NCBI GenBank assembly: GCA_902768715.1
Contig: CACXMH010000015.1
Span: 1 to 56,917, forward strand
Direction: 5' to 3'
Length of the DNA stretch: 56,917 nucleotides
Source of the DNA: Fibrobacter succinogenes
GTDB taxonomy: Bacteria; Fibrobacterota; Fibrobacteria; Fibrobacterales; Fibrobacteraceae
How positions within the stretch are numbered: the first letter of the stretch is position 1; each line of letters opens with the position of its first letter. Positions 50,527-56,917 of this stretch are shown piece by piece. The notes beneath the pieces were generated by a model. The model was not told the origin of the DNA, ran no database searches, and saw only the letters and a program-made list of their open reading frames with translations. Both the position numbers and the translations under genes were made by a program.

Positions 50527-50558
50527 AGAATAGGGACTAGGATCTAGGGACTAGGGCT
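50524..50558 (+). repeat. Heptanucleotide array, unit TAGGNNN, covering two stop codons
   Basis: TAGAGAA, TAGGGAC, TAGGATC, TAGGGAC and TAGGGCT in exact register. The first unit contains the TAG stop of the NamZ-like gene; the complement of the array contains the TAG stop (50551-50553) of the GGDEF/EAL gene. Confidence 0.92.
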
Positions 50559-52827
50559 CGCTTTCCACCAGTTTCTCAAACTCTTCTACCGGCAGGGGCT
50601 TTGCAAAGTAGTATCCCTGGAACAGGTTACAGCCCATCTCGTTCAGCATGCTGTATTGCTCGATGGTTTCCACACCTTCGGTAAGTGAGAACAGTCCCAG
50701 TTCTTCGGAAAGCTTAATGACATTGCGGAGAATCGTTTTGGAGCGCTTGTTTTCCTGCGCGCTGCTCAAGAATTTCATGTCGATTTTAAGACCGTCCAAA
50801 GGCATGTCCTTGAGCTGGTTTAGCGACGAGAAACCGCTTCCGAAATCATCCATTTCCAGGATGAAGCCGGCCTTGCGGAATTTATCCAGGATGGCAATGC
50901 GGTTTTCTACGTCGGTCATCATGACGCTTTCGGTAATTTCTACACGTAGCCTAGATGCGTCAATCCTGTACTCTTTTACGAGGGCCATGATTTCGGCGTA
51001 AACGTCCATGAAGTAGAAATCCTTGGGCGAAATGTTGATGGAAATAAACAGGTCGGATTTTTTCCCGGTCCAGGAGGCGATTATTTCGCAGGCGCACCGC
51101 CAGATGTACTTATCTACTTCGGCTATCATGCCGTTCCGTTCAAAGACGGGGATAAACTTGATGGGCGGCATGAACCCTTCGTCTGGGTGGATCCAGCGGA
51201 CTAGGGCTTCCGAGCCGATAATCTTCCCGTCTTTATCTACGATGGGCTGCAGGTATGGCCGCAGTTGTTTTTCGTTGATGGCTTTTTCCAGCTGTGCCGA
51301 AATTTTCTGGTCCCATAGCACCTGGTCGCGCATTTGGTCGTCGTAAACGGCTACGTGCCTGTTGAACTCTCCCTTGACGGTGTTCAGGGCCACATGGGCG
51401 CGGTCGATCATAATAGAAACGTCGATGCTAGGGTCGGTGATTTTGTACAGGCCGACATGAATCAAGATGTTGTGTTCCACGGAGCCGTTAGAAAGGACAA
51501 ACTTTGAAATTTGCTTTTCAATCATCTTTATCCTTGGGTCCGCCGAGGTAAAGCAGATGCCAAAGGCGTCGCCGGTCAGGCGGCCATAGATCCAGTCGCT
51601 GGTAGAGTGCACGTTGAGCCACTTCGCTATTTTCTGGAGCACGAAATCGCCCATGTCTTTCCCGAAAATGTCGTTTATAATCTTGAAATCCTTGATGTCG
51701 AAATAGGCAATCCAGTAGGGGATTTCGGATTTCTGTGAAAGCCGCTCCTTGATTTCTTCGAAAAGGGCATCCTTGTTGAGCAGTCCCGTAAGCTTGTCGT
51801 GGGTGGCATTGTATAGCTCTTGCTGGAGCTGTTGTTCGGATTCCGTGTTGTCCTGGATACTGAAAAGCGAACCGATGGTTCTGCCCTTGAAATCGGTAAG
51901 CTCTTGCTTTTTTAGGCCATAGTATCTGGCGTTTTCGTTGGAGCCTACAACGGCCTTGGATGTCCATTCGGATTCTTTTTTGTCGAAATCTTCAAACATC
52001 TTGCTTAGAATCGCCGTCGCATTTTCGATGTATTCCGCCTTGAGCTGCACAAGTTTTAGTCCCTGTTTGTTTGCCCAGAAACAGCGGCCGTTGTTGTCGA
52101 AGAAAAACAGTGCCTCCGAAAGGGAAGAGGCCACGTTGACCAGCATTCGGTCCAAGACCTTGAACGGTCGGTAAATGACGGCAAAATAGAAGAGGATGAC
52201 GCCGAAAGCGCCGAGCCCCACCATGGAATGGTCAATTAAAATTCTTGAAAAAATGCAATAGGATTGCCATGCGCCGGCAAGGAGCATTGTCAACAGGATC
52301 ACGTAATACTTTTCGGCATAAATTCTTGGAACGCGGATAGTCTTTACGGCAAAAAGGCCCATAGAAATGAATAGGGTCATATAGACGGCAAAGCGGTGGT
52401 AGATTTGGCCCATGTAGGGAATAAGGCGGTAGTATAGGGACCCGTCCACCACGATGGACTCGATGCCGAAAGCCTGATTCAGGAAAGGATTGAGGGAAAG
52501 TTGAACGATGTCAGCCGTGAGCAGGATATAGACCAGGTGGCTTCTCCAGTTCCGTTTCCAGGAAACGTTGCAGTAGGCCATGGAAAAGTCTATCAGGGAG
52601 AATGCCATCAGGTCCATGCCGATGACATAGGTGTAGCACCCGATAGTGGAGGCGAATTCGTTTTGGGAGAGCAGAAGAATCAGGTTGCCGATAACGGGTA
52701 GCAGCAGCGAAAAGCAAAGAATGGAAACGGACTTGCCGATGGGTTTGCCAGATTTACGTGCGTAAACCGCGCAGATAAAGAGCGCTAAGATTAATAAGGT
52801 GAATATGACAGAAAAAAATATTCTCAT
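50551..52827 (-). CDS. 7TM GGDEF/EAL protein, EAL active and GGDEF degenerate
   Basis: The ATG at 52827 (MRIFFSVIFTLLILALF) is taken over a GTG at 52842; this gives 758 aa. Seven hydrophobic segments (~1-215) are followed by a PAS-like region (~225-330). The GGDEF-type domain has its active site changed to RLTGDAFGIC, with none of the GG(D/E)EF pattern left intact. The EAL domain is complete: SEALVRW, SINISPKDF, EITES, DDFGSGFSSL, LKIDMKF, EGVETIEQ and LFQGYYFAKP. It should act as a cyclic di-GMP phosphodiesterase; the GGDEF domain may bind GTP as a regulator. Confidence 0.9.
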   Translation of the reverse strand: MRIFFSVIFTLLILALFICAVYARKSGKPIGKSVSILCFSLLLPVIGNLILLLSQNEFASTIGCYTYVIGMDLMAFSLIDFSMAYCNVSWKRNWRSHLVYILLTADIVQLSLNPFLNQAFGIESIVVDGSLYYRLIPYMGQIYHRFAVYMTLFISMGLFAVKTIRVPRIYAEKYYVILLTMLLAGAWQSYCIFSRILIDHSMVGLGAFGVILFYFAVIYRPFKVLDRMLVNVASSLSEALFFFDNNGRCFWANKQGLKLVQLKAEYIENATAILSKMFEDFDKKESEWTSKAVVGSNENARYYGLKKQELTDFKGRTIGSLFSIQDNTESEQQLQQELYNATHDKLTGLLNKDALFEEIKERLSQKSEIPYWIAYFDIKDFKIINDIFGKDMGDFVLQKIAKWLNVHSTSDWIYGRLTGDAFGICFTSADPRIKMIEKQISKFVLSNGSVEHNILIHVGLYKITDPSIDVSIMIDRAHVALNTVKGEFNRHVAVYDDQMRDQVLWDQKISAQLEKAINEKQLRPYLQPIVDKDGKIIGSEALVRWIHPDEGFMPPIKFIPVFERNGMIAEVDKYIWRCACEIIASWTGKKSDLFISINISPKDFYFMDVYAEIMALVKEYRIDASRLRVEITESVMMTDVENRIAILDKFRKAGFILEMDDFGSGFSSLNQLKDMPLDGLKIDMKFLSSAQENKRSKTILRNVIKLSEELGLFSLTEGVETIEQYSMLNEMGCNLFQGYYFAKPLPVEEFEKLVESEP

Positions 52828-52974
52828 TGCTCCAGATTCCACGCTTTTCTAGCGATTCTTATAGCAAAGATACACTTGAAAACGGGAAAAATTCATTTAT
52901 TCTGAAAAATTGTGCATGAATGTGCCTAAAACATATTCCAAGTTGGAATGATACAAGGTAAAGTAGATGAAAAA

Positions 52975-53003
52975 TTGGCTTTTTCGACAAAAAATTGTAT
53001 AAT
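52975..53003 (+). promoter_or_regulatory. Candidate promoter of sodB
   Basis: TTGGCT (52975-52980), 17 bp, TATAAT (52998-53003). A second TATAAT at 53024-53029 lacks a -35 partner. The spacing and perfect -10 make this one of the clearest promoters in the window. Confidence 0.6.
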
Positions 53004-53039
53004 TTGGGCTAGATACAACTGTTTATAATTGAGGTTTTT

Positions 53040-53639
53040 ATGACAAATCCTGTTAACGGAAAATTTGAAATGCCCGCCCTCCCGTATGCGGCGGCGGACC
53101 TGGCCCCGGCCCTCAGCGCCGAAACCATCGAGTTCCACTATGGCAAGCACCTGCAGACCTACCTGAACAACCTGAACGCGGCGCTTCCGGGCAGTGCCTT
53201 CGAAGGCAAGTCCCTCGAAGACATTGTGAAAACCTCCGAAGGCGGCGTTTTCAACAACGCGGGCCAGTTCCTGAACCACTCCATGTATTTCTTGCAGTTT
53301 GCCGCCCCGAAGGCTGGTAACGCTCCGACGGGCAAAATCGCCGATGCCATCGCCCGCGACTTTGGCTCCTTCGAGAAGTTCCAGGAAGAATTCCAGGCAA
53401 AGGGTGCGGGTCTCTTCGGTTCCGGCTGGGTCTGGCTCTCCGCCGATGCAAGCGGCAAGCTCGTGATTACGCAAGAAGGCAACGCCCAGAACCCGCTCAC
53501 CAAGGGTCTCAAGCCGCTCCTCACGTTCGATGTGTGGGAACACGCCTACTACATTGACTACCGCAACCGCCGTCCGGACTACTTGAAGGCTCTCTGGAGT
53601 ATCGTCAACTGGGACGTGGTGAACAAACGACTGGGGTAA
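53040..53639 (+). CDS. sodB: Superoxide dismutase (Fe/Mn)
   Basis: This 199-aa protein converts superoxide to H2O2 and O2. Metal ligands are visible: His in FHYGKHLQTYLNNLN, His in LNHSMYFLQFAAP, and Asp/His in DVWEHAYYIDYRNRRPDYL. GSGWVWL is present, and the family signature DVWEHAYY is exact. The Fe form fits the residues around HSMYFLQF, but the metal cannot be settled by eye. In an anaerobe it serves protection against oxygen. A good promoter precedes it. Confidence 0.96.
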   Translation: MTNPVNGKFEMPALPYAAADLAPALSAETIEFHYGKHLQTYLNNLNAALPGSAFEGKSLEDIVKTSEGGVFNNAGQFLNHSMYFLQFAAPKAGNAPTGKIADAIARDFGSFEKFQEEFQAKGAGLFGSGWVWLSADASGKLVITQEGNAQNPLTKGLKPLLTFDVWEHAYYIDYRNRRPDYLKALWSIVNWDVVNKRLG

Positions 53640-53672
53640 ATTGCGGACTCCCAAAACTCGGACGGAGCATTT

Positions 53673-54305
53673 ATGGACAATGAACTGACGCTTCTGATAG
53701 GGAAGGACGAGAAGATTCTCTATGCCGGCAAGCCCGACAAGAGGTGCTTCATTTTTGAATGCATCTTCAATCCGTTGCTCCCGTTCGCGATTGTTTGGGG
53801 GCTGTTCGACATGTTCTTTATAGGGGCTGCTTTCTCTTCGGACAAGGCGGACGAGGCTGCCTTCTTTCTCGTCCCGTTCATGGCGCTGCACATGATGCCG
53901 GTTTGGATTTACCTGGGCGGGGCGCTGCTTTCGTTCAGACGGTACCGCAATACGGCCTACATTGTCACGGACAAGGCCATCTATGCTTCCGGCGGAATCT
54001 TCGCAAGAACATACAAGTCAAAACCCTTCGCGGAGCTTTCGCACGTAGATTTGCACCGCGGCATTTTTGATCAGTGGTTTGGCGTGGGCGATATCATCAC
54101 GACCTCGGCCCAGGCGAACCCGGCGACGCTGAACGGGCGTAGAACATCTACCAACGCGGGTATTTCTATTGACAGCATCGCTAATTATGCGGAAGTGTAC
54201 AAGCTTGTGAAACAGCTGCAAGAAGATATCTACACCGACGTGATGTACCCCAATGATTTGCGTCCTTCAGAAAATCACGGGTATAAATCGAAGTATATGC
54301 GCTAA
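53673..54305 (+). CDS. bPH2-domain (YdbT-like) membrane protein
   Basis: This 210-aa protein has two membrane helices (~27-52 and ~62-86) and a bacterial PH domain (AYIVTDKAIYASGGIFARTY, then FAELSHVDLHRGIFDQWFGV). A GGAG lies 6 bases before the ATG. Family members are of unknown function and are often linked to membrane stress. Its stop overlaps the stop of the convergent L,D-transpeptidase by 4 bp. It is 30 bp from sodB and may be cotranscribed. Confidence 0.85.
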   Translation: MDNELTLLIGKDEKILYAGKPDKRCFIFECIFNPLLPFAIVWGLFDMFFIGAAFSSDKADEAAFFLVPFMALHMMPVWIYLGGALLSFRRYRNTAYIVTDKAIYASGGIFARTYKSKPFAELSHVDLHRGIFDQWFGVGDIITTSAQANPATLNGRRTSTNAGISIDSIANYAEVYKLVKQLQEDIYTDVMYPNDLRPSENHGYKSKYMR

Positions 54306-54742
54306 GGCTTGATGGTTATAGGAGTTCCGTCCTTGACGGCATCGTAAATTTCTTCGATTTCGTCGTTGGTGACGGCGATGCAGCCGGCGGTCCAGTCTTT
54401 CCACCTGTGCCAGAATTTAAAGAGAAACGCAGGAACTTTGTTCGGATAGCCGTGAATCATGATGTCGCCGCCGGGTTCGTAATTGCCTTCTTTTGCGGCC
54501 TTGATTTGCTCTGCGTTCGGGTACGAAATCTTCAGCGATAAATGGAACTTGCTTTTGGGGTTGTGAAGCACGATGGTGTAGTCGCCTTCGGGTGTCTTGT
54601 TGTCACCTGACTTGACCTTCGCTCCCACGGGATTCTTGCCCAGCGAAATCCTATATGTCTTGACGACGTTCTCGCCGCTTCGCAAGTGCATCTGGCGTTT
54701 TGCCTTTTCAACGAGAATGTTGTTGATGGGTGAGGTGAGCAT
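54302..54742 (-). CDS. L,D-transpeptidase (YkuD domain)
   Basis: This 146-aa protein has the YkuD catalytic motif HG near His98 (GGDIMIHGYPNKVP) and DWTAGCIAVTNDEIEEIY, with the active Cys121 and conserved Thr/Gly before it. Such enzymes make 3-3 peptidoglycan crosslinks or attach lipoproteins to peptidoglycan. No signal peptide is visible from the ATG at 54742, which is unusual because the substrates are periplasmic. Either the start lies further upstream or the N-terminus was lost. Confidence 0.85.
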   Translation of the reverse strand: MLTSPINNILVEKAKRQMHLRSGENVVKTYRISLGKNPVGAKVKSGDNKTPEGDYTIVLHNPKSKFHLSLKISYPNAEQIKAAKEGNYEPGGDIMIHGYPNKVPAFLFKFWHRWKDWTAGCIAVTNDEIEEIYDAVKDGTPITIKP

Positions 54743-54812
54743 GAGTTTCTGAATCCTGTCCGCCCTAAAACTTGGAGTAATTCCGACCGACCTCTTTTTT
54801 TTGTAGATGTCG

Positions 54813-55127
54813 TTATCGAATTAATGAAATGATATTTCTTCGGTTGTACAGAATTCGAGCAACTGTTATTGTTTTGGAGTTTTCGTCAACCCAATAGAAT
54901 ACGGAATAGTTCTGTACGACCATCTTTCTGAAGTCGTGTTTTAGTGGCTTTATAGGGGTGTAGGCTGGCTGTGAATATGGAAAATCGGCTAATGAGTCAA
55001 TGTCGCCAACGATGCGCTCAACAAGCTCCGTTGCGGCTTTGGGCATCCCGAATTCGTTAGAAATGTGTGCGATCGCACTCTTCAAATCGGACAGGGCTAA
55101 GGGTAGATATTCTACTCTGTAGTTCAT
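54813..55127 (-). CDS. RelE/ParE family toxin
   Basis: This 104-aa toxin-like protein has the RelE/ParE pattern (YRVEYLPLALSDLKSAIAHI, PKAATELVERIVGDIDSLAD, FPYSQPAY, FRKMVVQNYSVFYWVDENS, ARILYNRRN). Its start overlaps the antitoxin stop by 4 bp (55124-55127), the usual coupled order with antitoxin first. ParE-type toxins poison DNA gyrase and RelE-type toxins cut mRNA at the ribosome; this sequence looks more ParE-like, which I cannot settle. Confidence 0.9.
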   Translation of the reverse strand: MNYRVEYLPLALSDLKSAIAHISNEFGMPKAATELVERIVGDIDSLADFPYSQPAYTPIKPLKHDFRKMVVQNYSVFYWVDENSKTITVARILYNRRNIISLIR

Positions 55128-55390
55128 ACAGCGGTAAGTTGTCCGATTTCTTTTAGGATTTCTTCTGAAGTATATCTTTTGGTGGATTCCTGTGCCTGCA
55201 GTTCGGCCTCGTGCAACTTGGCGTAGATTTCATTTTCAATTTGAAAATGGGCGAACGCTTCCATGCTCATAAGAACCATGTCGCCATAGCCGTCTTTAGT
55301 CAAGAACACAGGCTGTCCAGATTCGTGGACGGTCTTGGAAATGTCTTCGAGACAATCTTGCAAGTCTGAAACGGGTCTTATGGCATTCAT
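55124..55390 (-). CDS. Phd/YefM family antitoxin
   Basis: This 88-aa protein begins MNAIRPVSDLQDCLEDISKT, followed by GQPVFLTKDGYGDMVLMSME, the Phd/YefM DNA-binding fold, and ends in an acidic/polar toxin-binding tail (AQESTKRYTSEEILKEIGQL). It would neutralise the toxin at 54813 and repress the operon. Promoter boxes upstream are hidden in AT-rich sequence (CATAATATATAAAATTTTG near 55410). Confidence 0.9.
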   Translation of the reverse strand: MNAIRPVSDLQDCLEDISKTVHESGQPVFLTKDGYGDMVLMSMEAFAHFQIENEIYAKLHEAELQAQESTKRYTSEEILKEIGQLTAV

Positions 55391-55439
55391 ATAAACCTCA
55401 CCGGTATAAGCATAATATATAAAATTTTGCGAGAAAGGG

Positions 55440-55620
55440 CAGGGGGAAGCCTCCCCACCACCTAAAGGTGGCCATGTACACTAAGGCCTAAAGGCCAAGT
55501 GTCCAAAGGTCGCTACAGCCTTGCCCTTCTGTCACCCTGGAGCGGATCGATAGGGCCCATGGCAAGTCTTCCGCTTCCCCTTCGCCTAGGGCTCCGCCCT
55601 AAAACCCGAAATCAGATGCT
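55440..55620 (-). repeat. Composite repeat, with repeat C nested in CTTGCC / GGCAAG
   Basis: On the minus strand the order is GGCGGAGCCCTAGG, GGAAGACTTGCC, a divergent repeat C (55530-55560), GGGCAAGGCT, and GGGGAGGCTTCCCCC. The same modules in the same order occur at 22150-22240. Confidence 0.65.
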
Positions 55621-55728
55621 GTAGAGATAGCCGCAAAGCTCAAGGCCGAAATGGTGTAGGGTAGGGTTGCGTGCTAAAGTTCTCTGCTTATAAAGAGCTG
55701 CTACAAGACAGTAGACGCATCTGTGCAT
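55612..55728 (-). CDS. Possible 38-aa small protein
   Basis: An ATG at 55728 opens 38 codons to TGA. The product is Cys/Tyr/Leu-rich (MHRCVYCLVAALYKQR, then NPTLHHFGLELCGYLYS). There is no ribosome site, and it lies among repeats. It may be chance reading through a repeat. Confidence 0.2.
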   Translation of the reverse strand: MHRCVYCLVAALYKQRTLARNPTLHHFGLELCGYLYSI

Positions 55729-55799
55729 CAGTAAACATACAAAAAGTCCGAAAAATAGCCAAGTGCCCAATTCGACCCCATTGTGGCGTTCTAGCTTAA

Positions 55800-56111
55800 T
55801 TAGATGTAGATTATGTAGAGTATATACAGTATTAGGATTACTGCACCAATGATGGCAACGGCTAAGAACAAAAGATACGCACTAAGGATTAATGAAAAAC
55901 AACCTTTGAATAGCTGTTCGATATAAGAGAGAATTTTCGAACGTTTATTACCACAATAGGGACAAGTCCATTCGTTAAACCGAATTGTGTTAAAGCATTC
56001 TCGGCAACATATGGTAAAATAAAGTGGAGATAACTCGGCTTCGCAATGCGGGCATTGTGTAGCATTGCTAGAAACATATGTTCCGCATTTGGGACATTGA
56101 ATTAGAGCCAT
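55800..56111 (-). CDS. Zinc-ribbon membrane protein
   Basis: This 103-aa protein has two zinc-ribbon knuckle pairs (CPKC...CPHC at residues ~6-23 and CCREC...CPYC at ~35-53). One C-terminal membrane helix follows (FSLILSAYLLFLAVAIIGAV) with an Ile/Tyr-rich tail. Base composition is AT-rich, unlike most neighbours. It is conceivably a tail-anchored regulator or a toxin-like small protein. Function unknown. Confidence 0.75.
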   Translation of the reverse strand: MALIQCPKCGTYVSSNATQCPHCEAELSPLYFTICCRECFNTIRFNEWTCPYCGNKRSKILSYIEQLFKGCFSLILSAYLLFLAVAIIGAVILILYILYIIYI

Positions 56112-56370
56112 GTTTCCGCCTTTTTGCTAAAGTTTTGCTTTGCTTACAATATAAGTTTTATCTCTGCTCATAAAGAACATTATAAGACTTACTACCTTAA
56201 TATACCTTTATTTATACGTGTTCGCAAGCGTTTTGGTTTGCTGTAAAAGAAAAAAAGCCCAGGCTTTGAACCTGGACGCTTTTTTCTTTAGACGAAAGAA
56301 CGCTTCGCTTTAGACGATAGACGAAAGATCTTTGAGAAAAATCTATCGTCTTTCGTCTTTAGTCTTTCGT
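56112..56370. other. Intergenic region zinc-ribbon gene / leuD
   Basis: Holds the zinc-ribbon promoter region (AT-rich, 56112-56240), the leuD terminator and the AGACGAA arrays. Confidence 0.5.
56250..56286 (-). terminator. Terminator of leuD
   Basis: AAAAAAGCcCCAGG-like arm, loop CTTTGAA, CCTGGaCGCTTTTTT. On the minus strand it ends in a T run, after leuD. Confidence 0.75.
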
Positions 56371-56372
56371 TT
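56290..56372. repeat. Inverted heptanucleotide arrays, unit AGACGAA
   Basis: Left arm: AGACGAA (56290), then AGACGAT, AGACGAA (56312-56325). Right arm: ATCGTCT, TTCGTCT, TTAGTCT, TTCGTTT (56345-56372), in exact 7-bp register and reaching into the leuD stop codon. The arms can pair as a long hairpin. Confidence 0.85.
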
Positions 56373-56917
56373 ATTTAAGGAACTGCATATACGGCAGCTT
56401 GCTTGCAAGTTCCTGCACCTTGTCGGCGTTGGCCATGAGGGCGGAGCGTGCGTGCCAGGAGCCGTCGAGGAACTGACCGCGGGGGCCGTCGGCAAGCGTG
56501 AGCTCGATGGTTTCGTCGCCCATCTTGAGCGTACGGCTTTCGGTGCTCGTCACGAGTTCTTCGCTCGGGTGAGCTTCGATCCAGGCGAGGATCTTGTCGG
56601 CCACTTCGTGGCTCACCTTGTAGCAAGGAACGCCAATAGCCACACAGTTACCGAAGAAGATTTCGGAGTAGCTTTCGGCGATGATGGCACGGATGCCCCA
56701 GCGCTTCAGAGCCTGCGGAGCGTGTTCACGGCTGGAACCGCAACCGAAGTTCTGGTTCGAAACGAGAATGGAGCCGTTCTTGTAGGCCGGATCGCGGAAC
56801 GGGTGGACCTTGCCCTGAGCGGCGAGGCCAGCGATATCGTCGGCAAAGGCGTTGTCGCCGAGGCCTTCGAACGTGACGCACTTGAGGAAGCGTGCCGGGA
56901 TGATACGGTCAGTGTCG
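56371..56917 (-). CDS. leuD: 3-isopropylmalate dehydratase small subunit (5' end outside window)
   Basis: The frame is open to the right edge, so the N-terminus is missing; about 181 residues remain. Motifs seen are DTDRIIPARFLK, NFGCGSSREHAPQALKRWGI, and SYSEIFFGNC. LeuD pairs with LeuC to isomerise 3- to 2-isopropylmalate in leucine biosynthesis, and FGCGSSREHA is the family signature. An apparent internal start at 56643 is a GTG within the gene. leuC should lie just to the right. Confidence 0.95.
   Translation of the reverse strand, partial: DTDRIIPARFLKCVTFEGLGDNAFADDIAGLAAQGKVHPFRDPAYKNGSILVSNQNFGCGSSREHAPQALKRWGIRAIIAESYSEIFFGNCVAIGVPCYKVSHEVADKILAWIEAHPSEELVTSTESRTLKMGDETIELTLADGPRGQFLDGSWHARSALMANADKVQELASKLPYMQFLK

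Larger units (their letters stand above)
55391..55799. other. 409-bp repeat mosaic upstream of TA operon
   Basis: The first 60 bp are the AT-rich TA promoter region. 55440-55620 is a mosaic of hairpins (GGGGAAGCctccc, CCACCacctaaaGGTGG, ACACT...GGCCtaaaGGCC...AGTGT, a nested repeat C). A minus-strand 38-codon ORF at 55612-55728 is the only coding candidate. I see no known RNA family, although the hairpin density would fit a structured RNA. Confidence 0.5.

Noticed and set aside
52926..53891. 321-codon minus-strand frame opposite sodB
   Set aside because: Antisense shadow of sodB running into the next gene; sodB has its metal ligands and a promoter.
55440..55620. tmRNA, RNase P RNA or another known structured RNA
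   Set aside because: I could not find the conserved cores of these RNAs, and the modules match repeats elsewhere in the window.
56371..56643. A separate 90-aa gene starting at 56643
   Set aside because: The frame continues upstream to the window edge with the LeuD signature FGCGSSREHA, so 56643 is an internal GTG of leuD.

Overview
The window most resembles a chromosomal segment of a gut or rumen fibre-degrading bacterium of the Fibrobacter type (phylum Fibrobacterota). This is an inference. It rests on a secreted beta-helix enzyme with Ser-rich linkers, two galactose-binding-like modules and a C-terminal sorting-type domain, on a NuoB-NuoC fusion inside a NuoEFG-less complex I operon, on TATATT-like -10 boxes, and on many short intergenic hairpin repeats. 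Nearly all of it is ordinary chromosome. There is no prophage, CRISPR array or classical IS.

Layout: 1-7226 holds the end of an OmpA-family protein, a 76-aa protein coupled to an ABC ATPase, and a TamB-TamA-type outer-membrane assembly pair. 7455-9581 is a membrane HD-GYP protein. 9771-15458 (minus) is a polysaccharide O-acylation locus of two overlapping SGNH-fold proteins and an MBOAT acyltransferase, split by a 376-bp GIY-YIG gene bounded by inverted repeats. 15590-19474 holds hisS and the secreted beta-helix enzyme. 19479-21956 carries a thioredoxin-fold protein, an XRE regulator with a CxxC protein, and a YD-repeat protein. A repeat-rich gap (21957-22537) precedes rpsO-pnp. 25393-30426 holds a second HD-GYP protein, an NAD+ synthetase with an eroded glutaminase domain, slyD, an MscS channel and tRNA-Arg(CCT). 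30462-40660 (minus) is nuoA-BC-D-H-I-J-K-L-M-N. 40784-45463 has an unknown gene overlapping a Rel/SpoT enzyme, a MATE transporter and a thioesterase. 45509-53639 has rfbD, an ssb-unknown-asd cluster, a NamZ-type gene, a GGDEF/EAL protein and an Fe/Mn superoxide dismutase. 53673-56917 ends with a bPH2 protein, an L,D-transpeptidase, a ParE/Phd toxin-antitoxin pair, a zinc-ribbon protein and the 3' part of leuD.

The most unusual content is in the repeats. (i) The GIY-YIG gene fills the whole gap between two operon genes and is bracketed by ~45-bp inverted copies of a hairpin that also occurs alone elsewhere in the window, which resembles an autonomous element with non-autonomous relatives. (ii) Arrays with an exact 7-bp period, built from at least three unit families (CATTNCA, TAGGNNN, AGACNAA), lie against or across gene starts and stops at many places. 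(iii) Several different hairpin repeats share a terminal TGTCAT/ATGACA, and two copies are nested in the same outer CTTGCC/GGCAAG stem. Some repeats have become coding sequence at the ends of the SGNH genes.

All identifications come from reading motifs and translations by eye. No database search was run.
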